From the IMG/VR virus record IMGVR_UViG_3300046009_000681, positions 1 through 34,107 of that record: a DNA stretch of 34,107 nucleotides; one strand, 5' to 3'. The notes beneath the pieces were generated by a model, which was not told where the DNA came from, made no database searches, and saw only the letters and a list, made by a program, of their open reading frames with translations. The DNA comes from a virus. Shown in pieces: positions 20,746 through 32,000 of this stretch. A program made the translations under genes and the position numbers. Numbering within the stretch: position 1 is the first letter of the stretch; the number at the start of each line of letters is the position of its first letter.

Positions 20746-23292
20746 ATGCAATATCCCACCATAGGCCAACCCCAATACGGATTCGCTCCCACCATGCCCG
20801 GTATGGCTGGTGGTGGTTTAGCGGCTTTAGCCAACCAGTATCGTAGAGGTGGCGGAGTTAGGTATTACGAAGAAGGTGGTGATACCGGTACAGGTGGAGC
20901 CGATTCTAGTGCTGAAGGTGGCGCTGGTGCAGCATTTGGGGGTGGTAATGATCCCGGCCCCGGTAGTAGCGACCCCGGTGTTGGAGGTGGGGGTGGTACT
21001 GATCCCGGTGCTGCTGCTCAAGCCGCCGCTCAAGCCGTAGATAACGCAGTTGATTTTGGTCAAGATGTCGCTGCCGCAGAAGCCACTCTGGGGGCACAGA
21101 TAGCCGCCGAAGCCGACGAGGCTGAAGCAGAGAACGCCGCAAATACCGCCGCCGCTTTAGGAGCGCAAGCAAACGCTATAGCCGCAGAAGCAATCGCTAA
21201 CGCAGAAGAAGACTCTAAGAATGCCGAAATGGCTGCGGTCATGAGCGGTCAGGTTGCAGGGTTTCCGGGGCCGTCACAAGCAACACCGGGGTTTGGGATT
21301 AGTTTTCAGAACCCTTTTAATACAGACATTTCAAAAGGATTTGGTATGTTTAGTCCTTTTGCGACAGTTCAAACCCCATTTGGAAACGTTCCAGTTAGTC
21401 CTATGGATGTTGCTGCTCCTGCTATGGGTAGGGGTGCATCGGCAGTAAATACCGCCGTTAACGTAGGCAGTATGATGGGTTTAAAAGAAGGTGGAGAAAT
21501 TTCGGGTAGGTATCAATATACTTACAATCCTGAAAATCAAACATACACTCAAATTTCAGGCCCGGGTATGGCTTCTGGGGTTTCTGGGGCTTCTGGAATG
21601 ACTAATTTTGGGTCGGGTTTAGGGGCGTTAGTAAAAGGACACAACATAAATGAAAACCCCACCCAAGAAGATTTAGACAAATTTTTATCGGCTCTTATGA
21701 ATAAATACTCCCAAGGCGGTATTGCCGCAGCGCAACAAGCACAAAGTAAAGGCCGTGGTCAGGACACGATGCTTGTTCACATGACTCCCGGTGAGGTCAA
21801 AGGACTTCAGGCTTTGGCTATGTCCCAAGGTGGCTCGCTCACTATTAACCCCCAAACTGGACTGCCAGAGGCAGGGTTCTTAAGCGCCATTCTCCCAATG
21901 GTGGCTGGCTTTGCTCTTGGCCCAGCAGGGTTTCAAATGATGTCCGCGCTTCAGGCTGGCCTAACTGTAGGTGCCTTGACAGGTGTGGCTACAGGAAGCC
22001 TTAAGAAGGGCTTGATGGCGGGTCTAGGGGCTTATGGTGGCGCTGGTTTAGGTGAAGGCCTACAGGCTGCGGCTGGAACACCTGAGAATTTAATTTCTGC
22101 AAATCCACCTTATAACCCAGACTTGCTAACTACTTACGGGTCACCACCAACAACACCTTTAGGGATAGGTTCTGAAGGGGCATCAGTGTCCGCAGGGGCT
22201 TATACCCCCACACCCGGTATGGCACCAAATGTAATGCCCCCAGACGTAGCCAGTGGTCGTTTTGTTGACGAGGGAATTGCAAAAGCCGGTTATACATACG
22301 ACCCCGCAGGTAAGTCTTTAATTAAAATGACACCAGATGCAATGCCCCCAGACGTAGCCAGTGGTCGTTTTGTTGATGAAGGAATTGCAAAAGCCGGTTA
22401 TACATACGACCCCGCAGGTAAGTCTTTGATTAAAACACCCGTTACTGGGTCGGTACCCGGTAGCGGCGGTCAAGCACTTGGAAGTGTGGCTAAAGATACG
22501 ACTTATGCTCAGTTACCACCTCCACCCCCAGTGCAGGCTACAGGTATAGACGCAATTACTGGCGGCACTAAAGCCATGATCCAACCGGGAGCAGAAGGTG
22601 CCGCTGCTCGGGCTAGGTTTGGTGCGGCTCTTCCATACGGTACAACTATAGCCGCAGGTGTGCCTTTGGCTTCGGCGGCAGCAGAACCTCCAAAAGGCCC
22701 CGAGCCATCAAAATCCCACATCCGTGGCTACGATTTAGACATTACTAACCCATCGGGCACGCCTCAGTACACCCCGCAAGACACAAGGGAACGGGAGCAG
22801 GTACGTTATGCATTCAGCCCACGGCCTATCTACGAGGCCGCTCAAGGTGGTCTAGCCGCCCTCAACGGGCAAACCTACGATGACGAGTATGGTCGGGATG
22901 AGTACGAGGAGGGTGGCTCTGTAAAGAAACGCAAATCTAGGTCTCTTAAGGGTGACCCCTACTATGCATTTGCTGATAGCCGCCGTAATCAGTCTATGGA
23001 AGCCGCTATCGAGCAAAACTTTGCCAAAGGTGGCCTACCTCCACGGTTTTTATCAGGTGGTGGCGACGGTATGAGTGACTCAATCAAGGCGCGTATTGGT
23101 GGGGTGCAGGAGGCTCGACTGGCTGATGGTGAGTTTGTAGTTCCAGCAGATGTGGTATCCCATCTTGGTAATGGGTCAAGTAAGGCTGGCGCTAAGAAGT
23201 TGTATGCGATGATGGATAAAATTAGAAAAGCAAGGACAGGGCGCACAAGACAAGCACCTGAAGTCAACGCACAAAAATATATGCCCGCATGA
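20746..23292 (+). CDS. Large glycine-motif virion/internal protein, 848 aa
   Basis: AGGA lies about 10 bases before the ATG. The protein is rich in Gly, Ala and Gln, with an Ala/Glu-rich helical stretch at about residues 85-170 and a hydrophobic Gly/Ala region near 380-450 (SAILPMVAGFALGPAG) that could enter a membrane during ejection. Short GG motifs recur (GGGLAAL, YEEGG, KEGG, QGGLAAL, YEEGGSVKK). The C-terminal domain (GGVQEARLADGEFVVPADVV, then SKAGAKKLYAMMDKIRKA) is one I recall at the ends of large phage proteins. It carries a 36-residue tandem duplication. It is probably an ejected or internal virion protein. Confidence 0.6.
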   Translation: MQYPTIGQPQYGFAPTMPGMAGGGLAALANQYRRGGGVRYYEEGGDTGTGGADSSAEGGAGAAFGGGNDPGPGSSDPGVGGGGGTDPGAAAQAAAQAVDNAVDFGQDVAAAEATLGAQIAAEADEAEAENAANTAAALGAQANAIAAEAIANAEEDSKNAEMAAVMSGQVAGFPGPSQATPGFGISFQNPFNTDISKGFGMFSPFATVQTPFGNVPVSPMDVAAPAMGRGASAVNTAVNVGSMMGLKEGGEISGRYQYTYNPENQTYTQISGPGMASGVSGASGMTNFGSGLGALVKGHNINENPTQEDLDKFLSALMNKYSQGGIAAAQQAQSKGRGQDTMLVHMTPGEVKGLQALAMSQGGSLTINPQTGLPEAGFLSAILPMVAGFALGPAGFQMMSALQAGLTVGALTGVATGSLKKGLMAGLGAYGGAGLGEGLQAAAGTPENLISANPPYNPDLLTTYGSPPTTPLGIGSEGASVSAGAYTPTPGMAPNVMPPDVASGRFVDEGIAKAGYTYDPAGKSLIKMTPDAMPPDVASGRFVDEGIAKAGYTYDPAGKSLIKTPVTGSVPGSGGQALGSVAKDTTYAQLPPPPPVQATGIDAITGGTKAMIQPGAEGAAARARFGAALPYGTTIAAGVPLASAAAEPPKGPEPSKSHIRGYDLDITNPSGTPQYTPQDTREREQVRYAFSPRPIYEAAQGGLAALNGQTYDDEYGRDEYEEGGSVKKRKSRSLKGDPYYAFADSRRNQSMEAAIEQNFAKGGLPPRFLSGGGDGMSDSIKARIGGVQEARLADGEFVVPADVVSHLGNGSSKAGAKKLYAMMDKIRKARTGRTRQAPEVNAQKYMPA
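22233..22436 (+). repeat. 108-base tandem duplication inside a virion gene
   Basis: Two copies (22233-22340 and 22341-22436) encode MPPDVASGRFVDEGIAKAGY followed by TYDPAGKSLIK. They differ at only a few bases, for example GACGAGG versus GATGAAG and TTTAATT versus TTTGATT. The frame is kept (36 residues). The near identity points to a recent duplication. Confidence 0.9.
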
Positions 23293-23750
23293 ACTACGAG
23301 ATAAGATTAGAGAAATTTAAAGAAACGTATTCAGAATTAGAGCCTTTATATAGGCAGCATTACTCAGAGATGGTTGAGCGGTTGGCAGAACAGGGGGTAA
23401 GTTACTCTCCCTATAACCCAAGACTTGACGAGTACATAAGGGCTAGTGATGGTGGGTGGTTATTGACTTTTGTTTTACGGCTAGATGGTAAGGCGGTTGG
23501 CTATAGCAATGTTTACGTAACGAATGATATGCATAACCAAGACCTAATAGCCCAAGAAGATACCGTTTTTGTTCTAAAAGAGCATCGAACAGGTTGGGGG
23601 CGAAAGTTAATTAAAGCAGTCCATGAAGAATTAGAGAAACGTGGTGTTAAAAGATTAAACATTACGACAGCAACAGATTTGAGAGTATCAAAACTTTTAT
23701 CTCGTATGGGGTACCAGCATACAGCCCATGCAATGACTGTAACTTTTTGA
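23289..23750 (+). CDS. GNAT family N-acetyltransferase
   Basis: 153 residues, starting in an ATGA overlap. Motif A of the acetyl-CoA binding site is visible in the segment FVLKEHRTGWGRKLIKAV (R-x-G-x-G-type turn). It is preceded by a beta strand with AVGYSNVYVTND and followed by KLLSRMGYQHTAHAMTVTF, the usual motif B end. It transfers an acetyl group from acetyl-CoA to an amine. The place between two virion protein genes is notable; the substrate may be a virion or host protein. Confidence 0.8.
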   Translation: MNYEIRLEKFKETYSELEPLYRQHYSEMVERLAEQGVSYSPYNPRLDEYIRASDGGWLLTFVLRLDGKAVGYSNVYVTNDMHNQDLIAQEDTVFVLKEHRTGWGRKLIKAVHEELEKRGVKRLNITTATDLRVSKLLSRMGYQHTAHAMTVTF

Positions 23751-23761
23751 GGTAACAAATT

Positions 23762-24667
23762 ATGTGTTCACCATCAGCGCCACCAGCACCAACCAGTACG
23801 TCGCAAACGACGATACCTGAATACGCTAAACCATATGCGGAGAAGATGCTTGGTAAAGCCGAGGCTATTACTGAAAGTCCGTATCAAACTTATGGTGGGC
23901 AGCGTATGGCTACTGCCACCCCAGAGCAACAAGCCGTTCGGCAAAACGTGGCTGGTATGCAACAACCCGGTCAATTTGCTGCTGGTACTGGGTTAGCCGC
24001 CGCTGGTGGTTTAAATGCTCTTGGCGCAGGGCAACAGTATATGCAAATGGCTACCGACCCCGGTGCGCAGCAAGCCTTTATGTCCCCTTATATGCAGAAC
24101 GTGGTTGACCTGCAAAAACAAGAAGCCATCCGTGATGCTCAGAAAGGGCAGTTGGCTCAGAATTTAGGGGCGGCTCGTCAAGGTACATATGGAGGTGCAC
24201 GTCAACTTCTTGCTGGTACTGAACGTGAGCGCAACCTACAACAAAATCTGGCAAACATTCAGGCAACAGGCGCCCAGAAAGCCTACGAAGATGCAATGCG
24301 TGGTATGCAGTTTGGCACTACGGCTGGTATACAAGGCGCTCAAGCCGCCACCCAAGCAGGTGCTACATTGGGTCAGTTGGGTATTGGGCAGCAACAGGCT
24401 GGTATTGACTTGGCTAAAGCGCAAGAAGCCTTTGGTGCAATGGGTCAGGCCGAGCAACAGAAAGCCCTTGACCTCCAGTATCAGGACTTCTTACAGCAAC
24501 AACAGTATCCGTACAAGCAACTTGGCTTTATGTCTGACATTCTGCGTGGTAGCGCAAACCTTGCGGCTACTGGAGGTAAGACTGTTTATGAGCCGCCTCC
24601 ATCCGTAGCATCACAGATCGGTGGTTTGGGTTTGGCTGGTCTTGGCGTATATAACCTTCTGAAGTGA
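23762..24667 (+). CDS. Internal virion / ejection protein
   Basis: 301 residues with GAGGT upstream. The opening MCSPSAPPAP, IPEYAKPYAEKML, FMSPYMQNVVDLQKQEAIRD and the Gln/Ala/Gly-rich helical repeats (GAARQGTYGGARQLLAGTER) are typical of podovirus ejection-protein genes placed next to the largest internal protein. A Gly/Leu-rich C-terminus (IGGLGLAGLGVYNLL) could insert into a membrane. It likely leaves the head with the DNA and helps form the trans-envelope channel. Confidence 0.7.
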   Translation: MCSPSAPPAPTSTSQTTIPEYAKPYAEKMLGKAEAITESPYQTYGGQRMATATPEQQAVRQNVAGMQQPGQFAAGTGLAAAGGLNALGAGQQYMQMATDPGAQQAFMSPYMQNVVDLQKQEAIRDAQKGQLAQNLGAARQGTYGGARQLLAGTERERNLQQNLANIQATGAQKAYEDAMRGMQFGTTAGIQGAQAATQAGATLGQLGIGQQQAGIDLAKAQEAFGAMGQAEQQKALDLQYQDFLQQQQYPYKQLGFMSDILRGSANLAATGGKTVYEPPPSVASQIGGLGLAGLGVYNLLK

Positions 24668-24674
24668 GATAAAG

Positions 24675-26045
24675 ATGGACGACATGGATAACTTTGACTT
24701 GCTATCAGCCGAAAAGGTCGCCGCTAAATACGGTGGGGACAAGCGCAAGATTGGTCAAGCCGCTCAAATGGGGTTGGTTAACCCAACTGTTGCCGTTATG
24801 GCTGGGATGTTTATTGACCGGATGCGCGGTGCCGCAGTCCAAGAGCAACAGCCTAGTACTACTGTAGCCCAAGATGTTATGGCTCCGGCTACGCAAATGG
24901 CTGGTCTTGGTGCCACACCCCAAGCAAATACTCAAATGGCTGCGGTTCCTACAGGAACTAGAACTCTGGCTGAGGGTGGGCTGGCTGCGTTACCTGTAAA
25001 TGAAGATATGTTCCCTGATGAGTATGCAGGTGGTGGGATTGTGGCTTTCCAAAATGAAGGGTTTGTTGATCCTATATTTAGTGCGCCTGATATGGGAGAC
25101 CCATATGCTAGAGAACGCACCCCTTCTCAGTATGAGATGTTTACAAAAGAACTTACACTTCCAGAACTTCAAGAGTACTACCGTTCCGGTAAGGTTCCAG
25201 ATAGATTAGCAGGGCAAGAACCCAGAGGACTTGGTTCTCGTGGTGCTCCTTTGTTTGGTGGGTACACGGGGTATGACTTGCCTAAAGCCCCATCTAAAGC
25301 AAAAGATGAGGTTGATAAACCTACTGCCGCAGCCGCCACTGCCACTGCTAGGGGCCAAGGTGAAAAAGAAAGTAGGGGGGAAGGACGTGGCGCATCTAAA
25401 GCCGCTGCCGCACCTACCGACTATGCTGAATATCTAAAGAGTTTAAAGACTAAATTTGGCGTTTCTGATGCACCAGATGCTAAGGCTCGGGAGGCTCTGG
25501 ATAAGTACAAAGAAAAACTTAATAAAGATTTGGACAAGGCCGGTGCCCTTGGTTTAGTAAGTGCGGGTCTTGGTATCGCTGGTGGTAAATCCAGATACGC
25601 TTTACAAAACCTTCAAGGCGCTATGCCTGCAATTGAGCAATACAGTAAGGCAATGGATAAGATCCGTGAAGGTGAAAAAGGTATTCTTGATAGTGAAGCC
25701 AGAATGGAGCAAGCCGCCGATGCGCGTCGTCGTGGTGACATGGCAACCGCGATTTCGCTTGAGAAAGATGCTAGAGACTTTGCACTAAGGGAGAAGACCG
25801 CAGCCGCACAAATTGCTCAGGCTGGTCGAATGGGTGCGGAGGCTGAGGTAATTGATAGGTATGCTAAGGCTAAAGGTATTTCGTTTGACAAAGCAGCACG
25901 TGAGATTGCTGAAATGCGGGGCGAAGCACGTGATCCCCAGAGAACACAAATGGCAGAAATTTTGAAAAGGGTAAAACCGGGGCAAACAACAATAGATATT
26001 AAGGATTTATTAACTCAATATCCCGGTCTCGCACCTACAAGATAA
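24675..26045 (+). CDS. Internal virion protein with GG motifs, 456 aa
   Basis: The start is an ATG eight bases after the previous stop; GAGATAAAG is a weak ribosome site. The N-terminus is helical (LLSAEKVAAKYGGDKRKIG). The centre carries LAEGGLAALPVNEDMFPDEY and AGGGIVAFQNEGF, a conserved pattern I recall in phage internal proteins. An Ala/Lys/Gly linker follows, then a long C-terminal coiled-coil region (residues about 250-410). The gene precedes the giant polyvalent gene by two bases. It is likely packaged and ejected with it. Confidence 0.65.
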   Translation: MDDMDNFDLLSAEKVAAKYGGDKRKIGQAAQMGLVNPTVAVMAGMFIDRMRGAAVQEQQPSTTVAQDVMAPATQMAGLGATPQANTQMAAVPTGTRTLAEGGLAALPVNEDMFPDEYAGGGIVAFQNEGFVDPIFSAPDMGDPYARERTPSQYEMFTKELTLPELQEYYRSGKVPDRLAGQEPRGLGSRGAPLFGGYTGYDLPKAPSKAKDEVDKPTAAAATATARGQGEKESRGEGRGASKAAAAPTDYAEYLKSLKTKFGVSDAPDAKAREALDKYKEKLNKDLDKAGALGLVSAGLGIAGGKSRYALQNLQGAMPAIEQYSKAMDKIREGEKGILDSEARMEQAADARRRGDMATAISLEKDARDFALREKTAAAQIAQAGRMGAEAEVIDRYAKAKGISFDKAAREIAEMRGEARDPQRTQMAEILKRVKPGQTTIDIKDLLTQYPGLAPTR

Positions 26046-26047
26046 GT

Positions 26048-29000
26048 ATGGCGACACGTTCCGAGCAGATTATTTCCAATGTCCGCAAGATGGCGGACGC
26101 GGGTGCGCCTAATGAAGATCTGCTTCGTTATCTGGCCTATGAGGGTGTTTCTGGTAAACAGTTTAAAGAACTTTTAGAAGGCCCTACGGTTTTTGGTCAA
26201 GCCAAAGAGTTTGTAAAAGGCATCCCCGCTGGTTTTGTTGGAACTCTTGGAACTGCCGTTGAAGGTGCCGCCGCTCTACTACCCGAAGAAGCAGAACAGG
26301 CTGTTGTTGGTCGTACCCGCAAGATTGTAGAGGGGCTAACTCCTGAAGCCGCCTTGGGTTATGAAGACACGGTTGGGCGCAATTTAGGTCAAGCCGTAGG
26401 TTCTATTGGATCGTTTCTTATCCCCGGTGGCGTTGCAGGTAAAGCCTTAAGTGCGGCTGGTGTGGGCGCTCGTACCGCTGGTACGGTGGTTGGTGGTGGT
26501 ATAGGTGCCGCTGCTGGTGCAGGTGAAGCCCGTCAAAGAGCAGAAGCCGAAGAAGCCACACCAGAAGAAAAGTCTAGGGCTACACTTTTTGGGGTACTGC
26601 CCGGTGCACTAGAAGCACTCCCCACCGCCCGTTTGTTGCGCTTCCTTGAGCCTGCCGAGGATGTAGTTACTAAGTTACCCAAAGCACTCCAATCAGACAT
26701 AATAAAGCGGGGTAAGGATGTTCTTACTACCGCAGGTGTTGAAGGGCTACAAGAATTTGCACAGGGGTTAGGGCAAAACTTTATTGCTCAAGGTATCTAT
26801 AAACCTGACCAAGAGTTACTTGAAGGGTTAGGAGAGCAAGCCGCCTACGGTGCGGGGGCTGGTGCGATTGCTGAAGTAGTGATGAATATGGTGCTAGGAC
26901 GCAAAGCGTCGGCTACCCGTGATAAGTTGTTAGAGCAAGAGAAAACAGAAGGCACTACTGAAAAACCTCTGGCTTTGGGCTATAGCCCCCTAGCAGGTGT
27001 ACCAACGGTGTTCCCTGACGGTACGGTTGCACTTAATTCCGAGCAAGAACTTGCCCAACGGTATGCAGAACAAAGTGCTTTGCCCCCCGAACTCCGACAA
27101 ATGGATATGTTCCAAGGTGATTTGGAGCGGGAAGAAATATCCAAACGGTTTAGGCAACGCTATAACGAACCTGATCCGGGCGTTTCTACTGAGTTGGCTG
27201 GCCCTGAATTTGAAGCGCAGTTCCCCACCGTGCTTACATCTGATGTTTTAGACCAGACCGGTTTAAGTAAGCGTTCCTCTTTCTATAAAGAACTTGAGGG
27301 TAAAGATTTAACTGACCCAGAAGATCAAGTCGCTGTTGGGCAGATTCTTAATCGTGTACGGGCTAACCCTAACATAAGCGAGTCTACCAAGTCTGGTGTT
27401 GAAAGCATCGCTATGCAGGGGTTTGGTGCCGCAGCCAAGCAGCAAGAGTTGTTTGGTAAACGTCGTGTTAAGGGCCAACTTCCTGTTAGACCAGAGGCTA
27501 TGCGTACTGGCGCTGTTGAAGAGGAAGTTACAGAAGAAGCGATACCAGTTGCTGAAGGCCGTACTGTTAAAGAAGAAGATCTTAAAGCAATGGGCATAGG
27601 CCCATCTAATAAGAAAATAAGAGAACAGATTCTTGGTAAGAATTTAGATGACCCTGCTCAAGCACAAACAGTAAAAGAAGTGCTAGATGAGTTTGGTAGC
27701 GACCCCAACCGAAGCCCGAGGGTAGCCAAAGGAGTTGAAGACTTTCTTACTGGACTGGGCTTTAGGAAGGCAAAAGATGAACTCACTGGACAACCTGTCG
27801 CCGGAGCAACTGAGCCGAGCGTTTCTGTTTCTGACAAACAACGCAGCAGAGCCGCCAAAGGAGTTAAAACACCTGACAGTGGATCAATGGCAAACGCTGG
27901 CGAAACTCCTAGACCTGCTGATGTTGGAGCGGCAACTACACAACCTGCACTAGATGCAAACGCCTTAACAGACGAAGAACAATCCGCTCTACAGGATGAA
28001 CTCCAAACCGAATTGTTTGGTGAGGAACAGGCCCCCGCTCAAAACTTGCCAGTGGCTAGTGATAAGAAAGTAACTCGCAAACGCCCAGCGCCTCAAAACG
28101 AGATTGATGAAGCCAATACATACTTAAAGCAATATGTTGAAAAAGCAGGCTCCGTTGAGGGGGCGCTTAAACAGATTGCCGCAGAATTCGCTTTTGAGAA
28201 AAAAGTAAACCGTATGGCTAAAATGTCATACAACGCTCTTAGTGGCAAACACAAAGAATTTGTAGATCGAGAAATACAACAACAGCGCACTTTAAATACA
28301 GCAGGTGCTATGTACCTTTCCCGGTATAACGAAGCCTTACGGGCTAAACGGGAGTCTAAGGCCGAACAAAAACGCCTAGAAGAAGAAGCACTCAGCAAAC
28401 AAAACGAACAGTTACGTAAACAGCGTGCTGAAGAGCGTAAGAAAGATGAAGAAGTTAAGAAGCGTGTTGAAGAGCAAATATTCCAGAATACTGCTGGAAT
28501 TCAAGATTTACTATCAGGCCGCAAAGTTCGCTATCGTAAGGCTGAAAAGGGTGCCAAGAGTACCAAAGCCGCTGTAGATAAGTTTGTAGCCGGATTTACT
28601 AAAAATTGGAAAAACGCACCACCAATTGTTGTAGTGCAAAGCGTAGATGGTTTGCCACCAAATATGCAAGCCCAATTGTTAAGAGATCGTGCTGGGGATG
28701 TTCCGGGCGCATTTAATCCTAACGATGAAACGGTCTACTTGATTGCAGACAACATAAAAAACCCGCATCAGGTTGCTCTAACCATAGTGCATGAGTCTAT
28801 TGGGCATTACGGTCTACAAGCCATATTAGGTGCTGAATACCGTAAGGTAATGCATCGTCTGTATAACACCAATCATCAGGTACGCGCCAAAGCCAATATG
28901 AAGATGGCTGAAGGCATGGATTTAAGTGTGGCTGTTGAAGAGGTGCTGGCTGAAGCCGTTGAATCACGGTATGTAAAATCCGATACCTTGAAAGGATACG

Positions 29001-32000
29001 CTTTACATCAGTTAAAGAAACTTATCCGTAACTTCTTACAGTTTATTGGTGTTAAGACTCTGCGTGATAAAGAAGTTACCGACCTTCTTGATTCTTTCCG
29101 TGACTATGTAATAGAAGGTAAAGGCACCCGGGGTGTAGGTAAGGCTTCAAAGAATATAGTCTACAGAGATGATGGTAGTCCGTTTGACGGAACCACTGTA
29201 GAAATTGGTGGGATTAGCCGTTCTGTTTATGACTCTCGTGGGCGTCCGATTGCTCCTACTTTAGAAGGGGTTCGTAATTTCTGGAAATGGTTTGGCGACA
29301 GTAAAGCCGTTGATGAGACGGGACGCCCCATTTTGATGTTCCACGGCACGGCTAGGGATATTTCAGAATTTATCCCCAAACAAGCGAACGCTATATTCTT
29401 AACCTCTGACCCCAAATTTGCTGAAGATTTTAGCACTTCATCTCGCGAGTTTATAGAAAACGAGATTGTGGGGAAAATGACCCCTGAGCAGATGAATGTT
29501 TTTACTAACCGGATACTTGAAATTGCTGAACGGGATGGGGTGTTTACCGCATTAGCAAAAGATGGGGACACGTATGGCCCAACCACTAAAGAAGACTTTA
29601 AGAAACTAAGTACTATAGACTTGTTTGATTATTTACCTGAACAATACAGCGATGCTATTAGAGAGTTGAACCCCACAGGGGAAAACATCATGCCCTTGTA
29701 TGTTCGGGCAGAAAATCCGTTCGACTATCAGAATGATAAACAGGTACGCGCAATTATTCAGAAATTATTAGATCAAGGCTATCTCGACCCCAAATCTAAT
29801 AAAAGTTTAGTATTCACAAAATATTTAACCAAAGCAGAAGTTAACGATTTAGCGACTTCAGATAATTTAAGTCTTACGGACATTATTTACGGAAACGCTT
29901 CAAATGGTAATTGGGGTGTTATTGAACAAAAGCCATTCCAAGAAGCCATTAAAGAACTTGGGCATGATGGGTTCTATGTGTCTGAGGGTGGGCGTAAAAA
30001 CCTTGGAATCTACAAATCTGAGCAGGTAAAGTCTGCTACAGGTAATCTTGAGGGGACGTTTGACCGTGCCTCTGGAGATATTAGATACCGCCGTGTAACC
30101 CCTGTACTTACACCCGCAGGACAACAGGCACAGGCTGTAATCCAGTCTATGGGCAATATTAGCAACGCCCAGCCAAAGCAACCGCAGATGAGCACCATGC
30201 AGAAAGTTGGTGCGTTCTTCTTTGACCCAAGTTTGCGTGAACGAGCAGTGCGTAGACTAAGGGTAGAAGTTGCTTCTAAGGGTGCAAGTATAGAAGATAA
30301 GTTACAGAAAGCATGGAATGGGGCTATAAGAAACGCCCTTGGAGAAACTCGGCCTGACTTCTTTGCCCTGTCTGCCGAGCACGCAGATGTTATGACTGTA
30401 GAAGCCATGAAGCGTGGTAAGTTGGTTCTTGATAAGGACATAGGATGGCTTGCCAAAGATGGCCCTGCGTCGCTTCAGGGTGTAATGGATACGATTAAAG
30501 GACTAGGCGTCAAACTTGGGGATGTAGATCTAGCGTTCAAACTGGCTAACGACGCTTTCATTGCACGTCGTGCTAACTCCTTAAGGAATGATCCTAACTC
30601 CCCGGTAGACCCAGCATTGTTGCCAAGCCCTGCGCAAATCAAAGCGGGTATGGATGCGTTTAACCAATTCCCTGAATTAAACGCCGCTTTTAAAGAGTTT
30701 ACGGAATTTAAGAATGGCTTAATCGACGCTATGGTAGAGGGTGATCGGTTAAGTAAACAACAAGCACAGCAGTGGAAAGATGTTATTGATTACGTGCCTT
30801 GGAACCGTATCAAGGACTTTGAAGAGGCTATCCAGAATAGCCCTAAGATGTACATGAAAGGTCTAGTCAACCTTGGCACCATGAAGCAACTAAAAGGTGG
30901 GGTAGACCCCATCAACAACATTTTTGACAATATGGTTGGCCTGTCGTTTTGGATGGGTAACAGCGCCATTCGTAACCACGCTGGTCTTAAGATAGTAGAT
31001 GCTTTTGTAAATAACAATCTTGGGGCTAAGAAAATACCAAACCCACAGGCCCCCGGTGTTAACCCTAATAATGTTATTTTTATTTATCGAGATGGCAAGC
31101 CTGAAGCATACGAATTTGATGACATCCTAGACGTATATGCTTTCAAGGGTCTGGAAAGTTCTACTGGGCCGCTCTTAAACGCTTTTGCAGGGTTGGCAAA
31201 CGTATTGCGTAAGGCTACTACGGCTACCCCGCAGTTTGCTTTAAGTCAGGTTTTCCAAGACGCTTATCGGGCTACGACCAACTCCGGTGTTAAAAACCCG
31301 TTTAGTGTCCCCGGCAAAGTTATCAAAAACTTTATAAAAGAACTTGGAAACGACCCGCTCACAAGAGAACTTAGGGCTATGGGGATCGCTGGTGCCTATG
31401 ACTTTATGCCGGGTCGAGCACAGGATGCGATTGAGAAAGAGTTTGGAGTAAAGCAACGTAGCATATTTGATAGGGTGTTTTCCTTTGCAGAAGCCCCATC
31501 AATTGCGTCTGACGCCGCTACCCGTAAGGCTGTGTTTGAGCAAACTCTTGCAGAGACTAAGTCAGCCCAGTTTCCTGATGGGGACGTGTTGCTTGCCCGT
31601 TATCGAGCACAGGAAATTATTAACTTTAAACGCCAAGGTAAGAATAAGTTTATAGGTGTATTGCGTCAGGTTATTCCGTTTATGAACGCATACATTCAGG
31701 GTATGGACGTTTACTACCGATCCATGACGGGGCGTGGTATTTCTGCCCAAGAGAAAAAACTCGCGGCAATGTTGTTTTGGAAAACCGGAGTTAAATTGAT
31801 GGCGTTGTCTAGTGTCTACGCCATGCTAGTTGGTGGGGACGACGAATATCAAGGACTACGGGATTACGAAAAAGACAAGAACTTTATCGTTCCGGGTTTA
31901 CCTGAGTGGGCACCAAATAAGATCCCGGTTGCGCCTGAAGTAGGCTTCTTGTTTAAAGTACTGCCGGAGCGTATGTGGAATTACATATCCAGTCAGGGGA

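Noticed and set aside
30010-30456. 148-codon minus-strand ORF inside the giant gene
   Set aside because: Shadow of the polyvalent gene; composition is unlike phage proteins and it has no ribosome site or neighbours on that strand.
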